From assembly GCF_000175935.2 (NCBI RefSeq), contig NC_014837.1, positions 3,100,001 through 3,164,000 on the forward strand: 64,000 bases of DNA. Reading direction: 5' to 3'. The translations under genes were made by a program, and so were the position numbers. This DNA is from Pantoea sp. At-9b. GTDB taxonomy: Bacteria; Pseudomonadota; Gammaproteobacteria; Enterobacterales; Enterobacteriaceae. Below are positions 20,699 through 32,351 of this stretch, piece by piece; position 1 is the first letter of the stretch; every line of letters begins with the position of its first letter. The notes under the pieces are model-generated. The model saw nothing but the letters and a program-made list of their open reading frames with translations, was not told the origin of the DNA and did not search any database.

Positions 20699-21714
20699 CA
20701 GCCGCGCCCCGCTGCCAGCAGTTTGTCCAGCTCAGCGCCGGAAGCGAAATGGGTTTTCATCACGTTGTCCCAGCCGCCAAACGCCTGATCCACGTTAAAT
20801 AATGCCGTCTGTGGGAAGCGATCTTTCTGCTCCGCCATCAGCTGCGGGTTGTTTACGCGATAGTAGAAACCGGTGATAATTTTCTGCGCTTCCGGGCTGT
20901 AGAGGAAATTCAGGTAAGCCTTGGCCGCATCGGCGGTGCCATTGTGCTCAACATTTTTGTCCACCCAGGCCACCGGAAACTCAGCGAGGATATTGGTTTT
21001 GGGCACAATCACTTCATAACCGTCTTTCGCGTACTGGTTGCGAATGTTGTTCACTTCAGATTCAAAGCTGATCAGCACATCCCCCAGACCACGCTCGGCG
21101 AAGGTGGTGGTGGCACCGCGACCGCCGGTATCAAACACTTCGACGTTCTTCAGGAATTGGGTCATAAAGGCTTCGGTTTTGGCTTTATCTTTACCATCAG
21201 CCTGATCCGCCGCGCCCCAGGCCGCCAGATAGGTATAACGGCCATTACCGGAGGTTTTGGGATTCGGGAACACCAACTTCACATCATCACGCGCCAGATC
21301 GGCCCAGTCGTGAATGTGCTTTGGATTGCCTTTGCGCACCAGGAACGCCATGGTGGAGTAAAACGGCGAGCTGTTATTGGGCAGACGGGTTTGCCAGTTG
21401 GCCGGGATCAGATCGCCTTTGTCATGCAGCACCTGCACATCCGTCACCTGGTTATAGGTCACCACATCGGCACGCAAACCTTGCAGGATCGCCAGCGCCT
21501 GTTTTGAGGAACCGGCATGGGACTGCTTAATGGTCAGCTTGTCACCCGGATGGCTGGCATCCCACTGCTGCTCAAAAGGCGCATTCAGCGCCACAAACAA
21601 CTCGCGCGAGACGTCATAAGAGCTATTAAGCAGTTCAGTCGCCTGCACAGCACCCGCCATTGCCAGCGAAAGCGCGATACCGCCAACCAACTTTTTCAAA
21701 ACGGGAAGTGTCAT
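20698..21714 (-). CDS. cysP: Thiosulfate/sulfate-binding periplasmic protein
   Basis: A 338-residue periplasmic solute-binding protein. A Sec signal peptide covers about residues 1-25 (cleavage near [10 protein letters not shown]). Family blocks include [40 protein letters not shown] and [20 protein letters not shown]. It is the first gene of cysPTWAM, so the CysB-controlled promoter should lie at about 21715-21840. That stretch is AT-rich but I could not define the site. Confidence 0.97.
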   Translation of the reverse strand: MTLPVLKKLVGGIALSLAMAGAVQATELLNSSYDVSRELFVALNAPFEQQWDASHPGDKLTIKQSHAGSSKQALAILQGLRADVVTYNQVTDVQVLHDKGDLIPANWQTRLPNNSSPFYSTMAFLVRKGNPKHIHDWADLARDDVKLVFPNPKTSGNGRYTYLAAWGAADQADGKDKAKTEAFMTQFLKNVEVFDTGGRGATTTFAERGLGDVLISFESEVNNIRNQYAKDGYEVIVPKTNILAEFPVAWVDKNVEHNGTADAAKAYLNFLYSPEAQKIITGFYYRVNNPQLMAEQKDRFPQTALFNVDQAFGGWDNVMKTHFASGAELDKLLAAGRG

Positions 21715-21907
21715 GCTGCACCCAGAGATGTGGAGTTCAGGCCGATGCCATTAGATGTTGTCAGTGTATTTATAACTCAGGGCAAACCAGTAACGGTTTT
21801 ATATATCGTTTGATGATTTCAAAGTCTAAAAAGGCATAAGACAGCGGGGAAGAATATGCAGCAGGCGGGATAGAAGACGGACGGCAGCGACGCCGTCCGA
21901 CGCAAGT

Positions 21908-22804
21908 TTACAGCGCCTGTAAGGCGTCGAGCGAGGGAGCAAAATAGTAGCTGCCGGTCACCGGTTTGGTGAAGCGCAGCATCGCGTCCATCTTGCCATC
22001 GCGCTCGCCAAACATACTCAGCAGTTGCTGCTCGATGTTATACAGACGGTTGCAGTAAGCGATAAAGAACAGGCCGTGGGTGCCGCTGGCAGTACCGTAA
22101 GGCAGGCTTTGACGCAAAATCTTCAGCCCTTTCCCCTCTTCTTTCAGATCGACACGGCTGAGATGCGACGTCGCCGGACGCTCCTCGCCGGGTATCTCTT
22201 CGTTCTCCACTTTGGTGCGTCCCATCACCGCTTCCTGTTTCTCAACCGCCATGCGATTCCACAGCTTCAGGTTATGCTCCCAACGCTGCGTGAACACGTA
22301 ACTGCCCCCGGCATCCGGGCCATCGGCGATGATCGCCACCTGCTGACGCTGTTCACCCTGGGGATTCTCCGTGCCATCGACAAAACCGGAGAGATCGCGC
22401 TCTTCCACCCAGCGGAAACCGTGCGTCTCTTCTTCGACGCTCACGGCATCAGCAAACGCTACCAGCGCTGCCTGTGCCAGTGAGAAGTTAACGTCATGAC
22501 GCAGCGACTGGATGTGGATCAGCAAATCATGCTGAGTGGCGGGCGCAATACCTTTACCCAGCGCGCTAAAGGCTTTCAGCTCCGGTGCGCTATCGGCACC
22601 CTGCAAATCACGCCACAGCGTATCGCCAAACGCGACCACCGCGCCCAGACCGGCATCGGCAAATTGTTGTTGGAGCAATGCGAGGTGTTGCAGAAAGGTT
22701 TTGCTGCCCAGGCGCAGCGCATCGAGGTCGCCCGTGACACGGGCTTCCAGCCAAATGGCGAAACGGCGGTGTTCCAGCAGGATTCCGCTCTGAAATTGAG
22801 ACAT
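21908..22804 (-). CDS. yfeX: Dye-decolorizing-type haem peroxidase YfeX
   Basis: A 298-residue cytoplasmic DyP-family peroxidase. The family motif GFVDGTENP carries the catalytic aspartate. The proximal haem histidine is probably in TSHLSRVDL. The conserved [11 protein letters not shown] and [17 protein letters not shown] segments match E. coli YfeX (299 residues). The start at 22804 (MSQFQSG) is preferred: GGAGAG lies 9 bases upstream, whereas the ATG two codons earlier is too close to it. E. coli YfeX has been studied as a porphyrinogen peroxidase; a deferrochelatase role has also been proposed and disputed. Confidence 0.93.
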   Translation of the reverse strand: MSQFQSGILLEHRRFAIWLEARVTGDLDALRLGSKTFLQHLALLQQQFADAGLGAVVAFGDTLWRDLQGADSAPELKAFSALGKGIAPATQHDLLIHIQSLRHDVNFSLAQAALVAFADAVSVEEETHGFRWVEERDLSGFVDGTENPQGEQRQQVAIIADGPDAGGSYVFTQRWEHNLKLWNRMAVEKQEAVMGRTKVENEEIPGEERPATSHLSRVDLKEEGKGLKILRQSLPYGTASGTHGLFFIAYCNRLYNIEQQLLSMFGERDGKMDAMLRFTKPVTGSYYFAPSLDALQAL

Positions 22805-22904
22805 CGACATGCTCTCCGGCAATGGGGGTTAAACGACGTTTTTTTCGCCCATATCATACCGGAAAGCGGCGGTGATAGCCCGTATCACCGCACTTTTTTC
22901 AGGG

Positions 22905-23519
22905 TTACCGTTGCCAGACGATCTTGCTGATTTTCCAGCTTTTCAGCGTATCATCAGACGGCATCAGACCTTCAGGCCCGTGCCATTCACCGCTGTAGAT
23001 ATAAGCGATGTGCTGGCTATTCGGCGCACGACACTCAACATCACGGCTATCGAGGCCGGGCACCATTTTGCAGTTGTCGAAGGCTTTGCTGAATTTCGCA
23101 CTGAACAGGTCACCGATTTTGCTGCCATCGGCGCTTTTCGCGTTGCTATCCAACACTTCGATACGCTCAACGCTGCTTTGGCCGTGAATCACCATTTTGA
23201 CCTTGCCATCATCCAGCGCCTGCCAGAACTCTACCACCTGGCCGTTCTGGGTGCGCATGCCCTGCCGCAGGGTGTAATCACCGCTGAGGGCTTTGTCGAT
23301 GGCAGTTTGCGTCATCGCGGTGCTGCTGGAAAGCCCGGCAACCCCCTGCTCCGTCACGGTGAGCGAACCGCCAAACCAGTGCAGCGGATTCAGTGCTGAC
23401 CAATGATAACTGAGCGGATTATACCAGTGGCTTTCATCCGCCGGGGAAGAGCTACCCGAGCTGGCACAACCTGCCAGTACCAGGGCCGACGCCAGCAGCG
23501 CGGGACGAACAACTTTCAT
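22905..23519 (-). CDS. yfeY: Lipoprotein YfeY (DUF1131)
   Basis: A 204-residue lipoprotein. The lipobox LAGC places the acylated cysteine at residue 18. The mature protein contains the DUF1131 region (WYNPLSYHWSALNPLHWFGG, then QTAIDKALSGDYTLRQGM). In E. coli yfeY belongs to the sigma-E regulon. I looked upstream for a GGAACTT-type element and found no clear one. The function is unknown. Confidence 0.88.
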   Translation of the reverse strand: MKVVRPALLASALVLAGCASSGSSSPADESHWYNPLSYHWSALNPLHWFGGSLTVTEQGVAGLSSSTAMTQTAIDKALSGDYTLRQGMRTQNGQVVEFWQALDDGKVKMVIHGQSSVERIEVLDSNAKSADGSKIGDLFSAKFSKAFDNCKMVPGLDSRDVECRAPNSQHIAYIYSGEWHGPEGLMPSDDTLKSWKISKIVWQR

Positions 23520-23582
23520 GAAAACTCCTTGATCTTCTTTGCCGGTTGGCGTGCCTGTTGGAGTCGCAAAGCGACAAAAAGT

Positions 23583-24044
23583 TTATTCGTGATGCTGATG
23601 TTCAGGCAAAAAACAGTCACGCAGACGACGATGGGTTTGCAGCCAGTACAGCGCCAGCAGGTCAAACAACGTCAACAGCAGCGGGAAAGGGGAATCGGGC
23701 ATGTCGCCTTGCCACAGGTTACCGCCCTGCCACAGCAGGTTAATCAGCAGCGAAAGGCTCAGCACCCAGCGCCAGCTCTGCCACAGGCGCGGCCAACGCT
23801 GGCGATAGCCGGTGAGCAGTAAACCGATGGCCGCTGGAATGCCCAGCGCCAGGCCGAGCCAGAAACTTTGTCTGTCGGGATAAAACAGCGCCAGCAGGTC
23901 ATTGCCCTGTTGGCGCGAAGCGCCGGCCATCACCAGCAGCAGCCAGGTGCGCGCCTGCAATAACAGAATCAACCAGAAAAGAAATGGCAGCCGTAGCTGC
24001 CCTTTCGCATCGTACTCTTCGGGGGAATATTTCAGCGTGACCAC
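23583..24044 (-). CDS. yfeZ: Inner-membrane protein YfeZ (DUF2919)
   Basis: A 153-residue protein with about four hydrophobic segments and the family block YDAKGQLRLPFLFWLILLLQ near the N terminus, matching YfeZ. The start is GTG at 24044, directly after the ypeA TAA stop, so it is translationally coupled to ypeA. The C terminus is His/Glu-rich (LPEHQHHE). The function is unknown. Confidence 0.85.
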   Translation of the reverse strand: MVTLKYSPEEYDAKGQLRLPFLFWLILLLQARTWLLLVMAGASRQQGNDLLALFYPDRQSFWLGLALGIPAAIGLLLTGYRQRWPRLWQSWRWVLSLSLLINLLWQGGNLWQGDMPDSPFPLLLTLFDLLALYWLQTHRRLRDCFLPEHQHHE

Positions 24045-24470
24045 TTAATACTCGCGATCTTCAATCAACCGTTTACCAAACAGCAGCGAGTCCACCGGTT
24101 CGTAATCGAGCTTTTCATAGAACGCCACCACCTGATCGTTCTCTTCACGCACCATCAGATGAATTTTCGGGCATCCCCGCGCGATCAGTTTCTTTTCCAG
24201 ACGGTTCATCAGTGCATTAGCAAAGCCGCGCCCCTGATAATCCGGATGCACCGCCAGATAGTAAGCCGCGCCACGATGGCCATCGTAGCCGCCCATCAGC
24301 GTGCCCACGACCTCGCCACCGACTTCGGCTACCAGGAAGAGATCCGGGTCATGGTTCATTTTGCGTTCGATGTCCAGCTCCGGATCATTCCACGGGCGCA
24401 ACAGATCGCAACGCTCCCAGAGCGTGATCACTTCTTCAAAATCTTCCTGGCGGAAAGAACGGATTTCCAT
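24045..24470 (-). CDS. ypeA: GNAT acetyltransferase YpeA
   Basis: A 141-residue GNAT-fold acetyltransferase, the same length as E. coli YpeA. The acetyl-CoA-binding motif A is visible as [39 protein letters not shown] at the N terminus matches YpeA, which fixes the start at 24470; the frame is open 41 codons further upstream without homology. The acceptor substrate is unknown. Confidence 0.92.
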   Translation of the reverse strand: MEIRSFRQEDFEEVITLWERCDLLRPWNDPELDIERKMNHDPDLFLVAEVGGEVVGTLMGGYDGHRGAAYYLAVHPDYQGRGFANALMNRLEKKLIARGCPKIHLMVREENDQVVAFYEKLDYEPVDSLLFGKRLIEDREY

Positions 24471-24680
24471 CGGCGTTACCCTGCTGTTAGGCACAATTCG
24501 CTGATTATCACGCATTCTTTGCCAGGTGCAAACCTTGCACCGCTCAGTGGCGGAAAAAAGCGGCAAAATTCCTGTTAGCGACCTGAAATACAAAGTAAAG
24601 CCCTGAAATAGTTGTGAGGTCGCGCCTGACAGGGTGTTACGCTATAACACTTCGCAGGTATACCTGTCAGGGATTCATTG

Positions 24681-25541
24681 ATGAAAAAGATTTCACTGCT
24701 CAAACGCTTAACCAATCGCCGTCAGCTGCTGCTGTCCGGGCTGGCGCTGGCGGTGCTGTCACCGCGTCTGGTCCAGGCCAAAGAAGAGAGCGCGGATTTG
24801 CGTATGCTGCCACGCCACAGCAAACCCGCACCGCCTGCCCGCAACGGCAAACGCATTGTAATGATCGATCCCGGCCACGGCGGCATCGATTCCGGTGCCG
24901 TCGGTGAACAAGGCTCGGAAGAAAAGCATATCGTGCTGGATATCGCCAACAACGTGCGGCAGTTGTTGCAGGATCATCCGAAGGTCGAAGTCCGCCTGAC
25001 GCGTGACACTGACTACTTTATTCCGCTGTACCAGCGGGTTGAGATCGCCCACCAGCACGGCGCGAATCTGTTTATGTCAATCCATGCGGATGGCTACACC
25101 AGCCCGGATGCCAACGGCGCTTCCGTGTTTGCCTTATCGAACCGCGGTGCCAGCAGCGCGATGGCACGTTATATGTCGCAAAAAGAGAACGATGCTGACA
25201 AAGTCGGCGGCGCAGAAGTAGCGGCGAAGGACCAGTATCTGAACCAAATCTTGTTCGATCTGGTGCAGACCGACACCATTCGCAACAGCCTGACGTTGGG
25301 TAAACATGTGCTGGACCAGATCCGCCCGGTGCACCACCTGCACAGCCAGCACACCGAACAGGCGGCGTTTGCGGTACTGAAATCGCCTTCAATTCCTTCG
25401 GTGCTGGTGGAAACCTCGTTTATCACCAATCCGCACGAGGAGCAGTTACTCGGCACTCAGGCGTTTCGCCATAAAATTGCCAGCGCGATTGCCGATGGCA
25501 TCGTCAATTACTTTGATGAGTACGATCGTCGTCAGGCTTAG
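24681..25541 (+). CDS. amiA: N-acetylmuramoyl-L-alanine amidase AmiA
   Basis: A 286-residue periplasmic amidase that cleaves septal peptidoglycan for daughter-cell separation. The N terminus has a twin-arginine signal (NRRQLLLSGLALAV), with cleavage likely after VQA near residue 33. Zinc ligands are in DPGHGG, EEKHIVL, SIHADG and VETSFITN. The ATG at 24681 is used; a TTG one codon earlier is also in frame. It precedes hemF by 35 bases, as in E. coli. Confidence 0.96.
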   Translation: MKKISLLKRLTNRRQLLLSGLALAVLSPRLVQAKEESADLRMLPRHSKPAPPARNGKRIVMIDPGHGGIDSGAVGEQGSEEKHIVLDIANNVRQLLQDHPKVEVRLTRDTDYFIPLYQRVEIAHQHGANLFMSIHADGYTSPDANGASVFALSNRGASSAMARYMSQKENDADKVGGAEVAAKDQYLNQILFDLVQTDTIRNSLTLGKHVLDQIRPVHHLHSQHTEQAAFAVLKSPSIPSVLVETSFITNPHEEQLLGTQAFRHKIASAIADGIVNYFDEYDRRQA

Positions 25542-25573
25542 GTATAATCGCGGCAAATTTCCGGAACGAGTGA

Positions 25574-26500
<927 letters not shown>

Positions 26501-26509
26501 TGACCATTT

Positions 26510-26539
26510 CGTAGCGGCGCGATACATCGCGCCGCTACG
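26510..26539. repeat. Palindromic intergenic repeat, copy 3 (short form)
   Basis: A perfect 14-base inverted repeat (CGTAGCGGCGCGAT and its complement) around two central bases, 30 bases in total. It is the most compact copy of the family and lies between the converging hemF and maeB genes, where it could act as a shared 3' structure. Confidence 0.9.
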
Positions 26540-26542
26540 ATC

Positions 26543-28822
26543 TTACAACGGTTCGGTCTGCGCCTCGACCACCGCCAGCGCCACCATATTGACGATCCGT
26601 CGCACTGAGGCGATGCGGGTTAACACATGCACTGGTTTGCTGATGCCCATCAACACCGGCCCGACCGTCACCCCTTCCGAACAGGAGACGCGCAGCAGGT
26701 TATAGCTGATACGCGCCGCTTCAACATTTGGCATGATCAACAAATTGGCGGTGCCTTTTAACGGGCTGTCCGGCATCAATTCCCGCCGAATGTTTTCCAC
26801 CAGTGCCGCATCACCGTGCATTTCACCGTCAATCTCCAGATCCGGTGCACGCTGCTGAATCAGCGCCAACGCTTCGCGCATCTTACGCGCGCCCGGTGCA
26901 TTCGAGGTACCAAAACTGGAGTGCGACAGCAGCGCCACGCGTGGCTCGATACCAAAGCGTCGTACCGTCTCGGCAGCCATTAACGTGATATCCGCTAACT
27001 GCTCTGGTGTCGGATCTTCATTAACATAGGTATCGGTGATAAAGGTGTTGCCACTCGGCAGCAGCAGGGCATTCATCGCCCCGGCGACACGCACATCAGG
27101 ACGGAAACCAAACACCTTCTCAATCACCTCGTAATGTTCGTGATAATCGCCAACGGTGCCGCAAATCATCGCATCGGCTTCACCACGATGAACCATGATC
27201 GCCCCGATCAGGGTGGGATTACCGATCACCGCGCGCTGCGCCATCTCCGGTGTGACGCCACGGCGTTTCATCATCTGGTAATATTCGCTCCAGTAGGCTT
27301 TGAAGCGTGGGTCCGATTCGTTATTGACCACCTCGAAATCTTTACCGGCTTCGATTTTCAGTCCCTGCTTTTGCAGACGCATGGCGATCACGTTGGGACG
27401 ACCAATCAGAATCGGTTTCGCCAGCCCGAGCGTGACCAGTTCCTGAGTCGCATGCAGCACCCGCGCCTCCTCCCCTTCTGCCAGCACCACCCGCTTCGGC
27501 TCTTTGCGCGCCTGCGAGAAAATCGGTTTCATAAACAGATTGGTTTTATAAACAAATTCGGTGAGCTTTTCGCGGTAGGCGTCGAAGTCCTCAATCGGTC
27601 GCGTGGCGACGCCAGATTCCATTGCGGCTTGAGCCACCGCTGGCGCAATCTGCACAATCAGGCGCGGGTCAAAGGGTTTGGGGATCAGATAATCCGGTCC
27701 AAAACTCAGATCCTGATCGTCATAGGCCGAAGCCACCACATCGCTCTGCTCTGCCTGCGCCAGTGCCGCAATGGCGTGCACCGCCGCCAGTTTCATCTGT
27801 TCGTTGATGGCCGTCGCCCCGACATCCAGCGCACCACGGAAGATAAACGGGAAACACAGCACGTTATTGACCTGATTGGGGAAATCCGAACGTCCGGTAC
27901 AGATGATGGCATCGGGCCGCACCGCTTTGGCTAACGGCGGCATGATTTCCGGTTCCGGGTTAGCCAGCGCCAAAATCAACGGATCTTTTGCCATCTGCCT
28001 GACCATCTCTGGCGTCAGCACCTGCGGCCCGGAGCAACCGAGGAAAATATCCGCCCCGGCTATCACCTCTTCCAGCGTGCGTTTACCCGTATCCTCAACG
28101 GCATACAGCGCTTTGGTTTCAGCCATCTCAGCATCCCGGCCCCGCCAAATCACCCCCTTCGAATCACACGCCACAATGTTGTGGCGCTGCATACCCAATG
28201 CCACCAGCAGGTTGAGACAGGCGATTGCTGAAGCGCCCGCCCCCGACACCACCAGCCGTACATCGGAGATGGCTTTTTTCACAATCTGCAACCCATTCAG
28301 CACCGCGGCGGTACAGATGATGGCAGTACCGTGCTGATCATCATGGAACACCGGGATTTTCATGCGTTCACGCAGCTTCTGCTCAATATAGAAGCACTCC
28401 GGCGCTTTAATATCTTCAAGGTTGATACCGCCAAAGGTCGGTTCCAGTGCGGCGATCACCTCAATCAATTTATCCGGGTCGTGCTCGTCGATTTCGATAT
28501 CAAACACGTCGATACCGGCAAACTTCTTAAACAGCACGCCCTTGCCTTCCATCACCGGTTTACCCGCCAGTGCGCCGATATTGCCGAGGCCCAGTACCGC
28601 CGTACCGTTCGAGATCACGGCGACCAGGTTACCGCGCGCGGTGTATTTATGCGCCGCCAGTGGGTCCACGGCAATCTCAAGGCAGGGGGCCGCCACGCCC
28701 GGTGAATAGGCCAGCGCCAAATCACGCTGAGTCGCCAGCGGTTTGGTGGGTGACACCTGAATTTTTCCGGGGGTGGGATACTGGTGAAAATCGAGAGCGC
28801 TTTGCTTCAGTTGATCGTCCAT
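26543..28822 (-). CDS. maeB: NADP-dependent malic enzyme MaeB
   Basis: A 759-residue hybrid enzyme, the same length as E. coli MaeB, that decarboxylates malate to pyruvate with NADP. The malic domain holds [11 protein letters not shown] and [15 protein letters not shown] and the dinucleotide fold [13 protein letters not shown]. From about residue 430 a phosphotransacetylase-like domain follows ([30 protein letters not shown]), which in E. coli is regulatory. The gene converges with hemF. Confidence 0.98.
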   Translation of the reverse strand: MDDQLKQSALDFHQYPTPGKIQVSPTKPLATQRDLALAYSPGVAAPCLEIAVDPLAAHKYTARGNLVAVISNGTAVLGLGNIGALAGKPVMEGKGVLFKKFAGIDVFDIEIDEHDPDKLIEVIAALEPTFGGINLEDIKAPECFYIEQKLRERMKIPVFHDDQHGTAIICTAAVLNGLQIVKKAISDVRLVVSGAGASAIACLNLLVALGMQRHNIVACDSKGVIWRGRDAEMAETKALYAVEDTGKRTLEEVIAGADIFLGCSGPQVLTPEMVRQMAKDPLILALANPEPEIMPPLAKAVRPDAIICTGRSDFPNQVNNVLCFPFIFRGALDVGATAINEQMKLAAVHAIAALAQAEQSDVVASAYDDQDLSFGPDYLIPKPFDPRLIVQIAPAVAQAAMESGVATRPIEDFDAYREKLTEFVYKTNLFMKPIFSQARKEPKRVVLAEGEEARVLHATQELVTLGLAKPILIGRPNVIAMRLQKQGLKIEAGKDFEVVNNESDPRFKAYWSEYYQMMKRRGVTPEMAQRAVIGNPTLIGAIMVHRGEADAMICGTVGDYHEHYEVIEKVFGFRPDVRVAGAMNALLLPSGNTFITDTYVNEDPTPEQLADITLMAAETVRRFGIEPRVALLSHSSFGTSNAPGARKMREALALIQQRAPDLEIDGEMHGDAALVENIRRELMPDSPLKGTANLLIMPNVEAARISYNLLRVSCSEGVTVGPVLMGISKPVHVLTRIASVRRIVNMVALAVVEAQTEPL

Positions 28823-29185
28823 TGGGCATCCTGTTGCGCGGAGAAAGAGCGTTCAGTATAGAAATCAACCGCTCAAAAGACGGTGAAGGCGCTCAAAGAA
28901 TACGCGGCTTACAAGGGCACAGATTGCCACAGCCGGATCAACGCCCCGGTCACAGACTGCTATGCTTAGTGGTGGTAAAACGCGCAGCTGATATCTCAGG
29001 CTGGCCCCCTATCACAACCGCGCGCAGTGGGCACCCCAGCGTCACAATCAGAGAAAACGCATTTTCTTAACCTGACGTCTGTAGCAATGTGTTGGACCGG
29101 TACTCACCTGGAAATGGCGTAATAAGGCCAAAGCTGCCTGAGGTTTTTTATTTGCCATAATGATTGCTAATCAAGGAGTTAAGCG
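28823..29185 (+). other. Intergenic region between maeB and talA
   Basis: A 363-base region between divergent genes, with no supported coding frame. It holds a sigma-S-like -10 element at 28959-28969. A more proximal TTTTTTATTTGCCATAAT stretch and the AAGGAG ribosome binding site lie just before talA. Confidence 0.5.
28959..28969 (+). promoter_or_regulatory. Candidate sigma-S promoter for talA-tktB
   Basis: GCTATGCTTAG matches the sigma-S extended -10 consensus KCTAYRCTTAA at ten of eleven positions. In E. coli talA and tktB are RpoS-dependent. The leader to talA would be about 210 bases, which is long. Confidence 0.45.
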
Positions 29186-30136
29186 ATGAACCAGCTAGAT
29201 GCATTAAAACAGTTCACCACCGTGGTGGCGGACAGTGGCGATATTGAATCCATTCGCAACTACCACCCGGAAGACGCCACCACCAACCCTTCATTAATCC
29301 TCAAAGCCGCCGGACTCGACGCCTACAAACACCTGATTGATGACGCCATCGACTACGCGAAAAAACAGGGTGGCAGCAAAGAAACCCAAATCATCAACGC
29401 CAGCGACAAAGTGGCGATCAACCTCGGTATGGAAATTCTGAAAAGCGTACCAGGCCGTGTCTCGACCGAAGTGGATGCGCGACTCTCTTTCGATCGGGGC
29501 ATGTGTGTCACCAAAGCCGAAAAACTGGTGCGTTTATATGAAGAGTACGGCATCGATCGTTCCCGCATTCTGATCAAACTGGCGTCAACCTGGGAAGGCA
29601 TCCGTGCTGCCGAGGAGCTGGAGAAAAACGGCATCAACTGTAACCTGACGCTGCTGTTCTCCTTCGCTCAGGCGCGGGCCTGCGCCGAAGCGGGCGTGTT
29701 CCTGATTTCACCCTTCGTTGGCCGTATTTACGACTGGTACAACAGCCGTAAACCCCTCGACCCGTATGTGGCAGATGAAGACCCGGGCGTGAAATCCGTG
29801 CGTCGCATCTACGATTACTACAAAAAGCATCGCTACAACACCGTCATCATGGGTGCCAGCTTCCGTAAAGTGGAACAGATCCTGGCACTGGCGGGTTGTG
29901 ACCGACTGACGATCTCGCCCAATCTGCTGGAGGAGTTGGCCAACAGCGATGCGCCGGTAGAACGTAAACTGGAGCCGTCAACCGAAGGCTTCCATCAGCC
30001 GGCACCGCTGTCCGAAGCGGAGTTCCGCTGGGAGCATAATCAGGACCCAATGGCGGTAGAAAAATTGTCCGATGGCATTCGCCAGTTCGCCATTGACCAG
30101 CAAAAACTGGAGGACGTGCTGGCCGCTCGCCTCTAA
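29186..30136 (+). CDS. talA: Transaldolase A
   Basis: A 316-residue cytoplasmic enzyme of the non-oxidative pentose phosphate pathway, moving a dihydroxyacetone unit from sedoheptulose 7-phosphate to glyceraldehyde 3-phosphate. The Schiff-base lysine is Lys131 in [12 protein letters not shown]. The N-terminal signature [10 protein letters not shown]...DATTNPSL is complete. It pairs with tktB downstream, and that pairing identifies the A isoenzyme. Confidence 0.97.
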   Translation: MNQLDALKQFTTVVADSGDIESIRNYHPEDATTNPSLILKAAGLDAYKHLIDDAIDYAKKQGGSKETQIINASDKVAINLGMEILKSVPGRVSTEVDARLSFDRGMCVTKAEKLVRLYEEYGIDRSRILIKLASTWEGIRAAEELEKNGINCNLTLLFSFAQARACAEAGVFLISPFVGRIYDWYNSRKPLDPYVADEDPGVKSVRRIYDYYKKHRYNTVIMGASFRKVEQILALAGCDRLTISPNLLEELANSDAPVERKLEPSTEGFHQPAPLSEAEFRWEHNQDPMAVEKLSDGIRQFAIDQQKLEDVLAARL

Positions 30137-30155
30137 CCGTTCATCACCTCATGCC

Positions 30156-30181
30156 AGACGGGCGTCTTGCCCGTCTTTTTT
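30156..30181 (+). terminator. Terminator between talA and tktB
   Basis: GACGGGC (30157-30163) and GCCCGTC (30169-30175) form the stem with a five-base loop and a run of six T. It lies between the two genes, so tktB would depend on read-through or on its own promoter. Confidence 0.8.
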
Positions 30182-30204
30182 GCCAAATCACAAGGGAGAA
30201 CCCT

Positions 30205-32205
30205 ATGTCTTCACGCAGAGAGTTGGCTAACGCGATTCGTGCCCTGAGCATGGACGCGGTACAAAAAGCGAATTCCGGCCACCCAGGTGCCCCGATGGGC
30301 ATGGCGGATATTGCCGAAGTGCTGTGGCGCGATTTCCTCAAACACAACCCGACCAACCCCCACTGGCCCGATCGTGACCGCTTTATTCTCTCCAACGGCC
30401 ATGCCTCGATGCTGCTGTATAGCCTGCTGCATCTCACCGGTTATGACCTGCCAATGGAAGAATTGAAAAACTTCCGTCAGTTGCATTCGAAAACGCCGGG
30501 ACACCCGGAGCTGGGATATACCCCCGGCGTGGAAACCACCACCGGGCCACTGGGCCAGGGGCTGGCGAATGCCGTAGGGATGGCCATTTCCGAGCGCACG
30601 CTGGCGGCACAGTTTAACCAGCCGGGGCATGACATCGTCGACCATTACACTTATGTGTTTATGGGCGACGGCTGCCTGATGGAGGGGATTTCGCACGAAG
30701 CCTGCTCACTGGCGGGGACGCTCGGGCTTGGTAAGCTGATCGGTTTTTACGACCACAACGGCATCTCTATCGACGGGGAAACCGAAGGCTGGTTTACCGA
30801 CGATACCCACAAACGCTTTGAAGCCTACAACTGGCATGTGATTGGCGATATCGATGGTCACGATCCGGCCGCCGTCGCCAGTGCCATCAAGGAGGCACAG
30901 AGCGTCACCGATAAACCGTCGTTGATCATCTGTCGCACCATCATCGGCTTTGGTTCACCGAATAAAGCCGGTAAAGAGGAATCACACGGTGCCGCGCTGG
31001 GCGAAGCCGAAGTAGCACTGGCGCGTAAGCAACTGGGCTGGAATTATCCGCCCTTTGAGATCCCAAAAGACATCTATCAACAATGGGATGCGAAAGAAGC
31101 CGGTGCCGCGCGGGAAAAAGCCTGGGACAGCAAATTTGCCGACTATCGAGCGGCGCATCCTGAGCTGGCGCAAGAATTTACCCGCCGTATGAACGGTGAA
31201 ATGCCGACCAACTGGGAGAGCGAGGTCCAGGCATTTGTCGAACAGCTCCAGGCGAATCCGCAAAAAATTGCCAGCCGTAAAGCGTCGCAAAATACCCTTG
31301 AAGTGTTTGGCAAGCTGCTGCCGGAATTTCTCGGTGGTTCTGCCGACCTCGCGCCCAGTAATCTCACGATTTGGTCAGGTTCTAAGTCGATCAAAGAGGA
31401 CATCGCCGGTAACTATATTCACTACGGCGTGCGTGAGTTTGGTATGACGGCGATCGGCAACGGTATCGCCCATCACGGCGGCTTTTTGCCTTATACCGCC
31501 ACCTTCCTGATGTTTGTCGAATACGCCCGCAACGCGGCACGTATGGCCGCGTTGATGAAAGCGCGTCAGGTGCTGGTTTATACCCATGACTCGATTGGGC
31601 TGGGGGAAGATGGTCCAACGCATCAGCCGGTGGAGCAGCTGGCCAGCCTGCGACTGACGCCCAATATGAGCGTGTGGCGTCCCTGCGATCAGGTGGAAAC
31701 CGCGATCGCCTGGAAGGCGGCAGTGGAACGTCACCACGGCCCGACGGCGCTGATCCTGTCGCGCCAAAACCTGTTACAACCGGAACGCAGTAAAGCGCAG
31801 GTCGCCGACATCGCCCGAGGCGGTTATGTGTTGCAGGATTGCAGCGGTACGCCGGAAGCCATCATCATTGCGACCGGTTCGGAGATAGAAATCGCTCTCG
31901 GCGCGGCAGATAAACTGACTGCTGATGGTCATCAGATCCGCGTGGTGTCGCTGCCTTCGACCGATGTATTTGATAAGCAGGATGCGGCTTATCGTGAGTC
32001 GGTGCTGCCCGCCGCAGTCAAAGCACGGGTGGCGGTAGAAGCCGGAATCGCCGATTACTGGTTCAAATATGTCGGCCTTGACGGTGCTATCGTTGGGATG
32101 ACCACCTTTGGTGAGTCGGCCCCGGCCAGTAAGTTGTTCCCGGAATTTGGCTTTACGGTGGAGAACATCGTTAGCCATACTGCAGCGTTACTCAAGCCTC
32201 ACTAA
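30205..32205 (+). CDS. tktB: Transketolase B
   Basis: A 666-residue thiamine-diphosphate enzyme of the pentose phosphate pathway. The N terminus [20 protein letters not shown], the thiamine motif [12 protein letters not shown]...N and the conserved [18 protein letters not shown] and [16 protein letters not shown] are all present. The ATG at 30205 follows AAGGGAG and agrees with the usual TktB length; the frame is open 18 codons further upstream, across the terminator. TktB rather than TktA is inferred from linkage to talA. Confidence 0.96.
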   Translation: MSSRRELANAIRALSMDAVQKANSGHPGAPMGMADIAEVLWRDFLKHNPTNPHWPDRDRFILSNGHASMLLYSLLHLTGYDLPMEELKNFRQLHSKTPGHPELGYTPGVETTTGPLGQGLANAVGMAISERTLAAQFNQPGHDIVDHYTYVFMGDGCLMEGISHEACSLAGTLGLGKLIGFYDHNGISIDGETEGWFTDDTHKRFEAYNWHVIGDIDGHDPAAVASAIKEAQSVTDKPSLIICRTIIGFGSPNKAGKEESHGAALGEAEVALARKQLGWNYPPFEIPKDIYQQWDAKEAGAAREKAWDSKFADYRAAHPELAQEFTRRMNGEMPTNWESEVQAFVEQLQANPQKIASRKASQNTLEVFGKLLPEFLGGSADLAPSNLTIWSGSKSIKEDIAGNYIHYGVREFGMTAIGNGIAHHGGFLPYTATFLMFVEYARNAARMAALMKARQVLVYTHDSIGLGEDGPTHQPVEQLASLRLTPNMSVWRPCDQVETAIAWKAAVERHHGPTALILSRQNLLQPERSKAQVADIARGGYVLQDCSGTPEAIIIATGSEIEIALGAADKLTADGHQIRVVSLPSTDVFDKQDAAYRESVLPAAVKARVAVEAGIADYWFKYVGLDGAIVGMTTFGESAPASKLFPEFGFTVENIVSHTAALLKPH

Positions 32206-32211
32206 TCGATA

Positions 32212-32241
32212 TGGCCCCGCGTCATTCTGGCGACGGGGCCA
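32212..32241 (+). terminator. Possible terminator after tktB
   Basis: TGGCCCC and GGGGCCA arms (32212-32218 and 32235-32241) enclose a stem extended by GTC/GAC with a bulge. The following ACTTTCGG has only a short T run, so termination is not certain. Confidence 0.45.
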
Positions 32242-32351
32242 CTTTCGGTCACAGCCTGAAACAGAAAAAAATCTTACTTGACCTCTTTAAGCCCCTGGCA
32301 AACTGATTACTATAAGACGTTCCTTTAATTAGCCTGGCGGACGCTTTCCCG

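Noticed and set aside
23520..23600. Sigma-E promoter for yfeY
   Set aside because: Expected from E. coli, but no GGAACTT with a proper TCTAA-type partner is present; only a loose AAACTT lies upstream.
27134..27934. 266-codon frame antisense to maeB
   Set aside because: Shadow of a well-conserved enzyme gene, without its own ribosome binding site or protein pattern.
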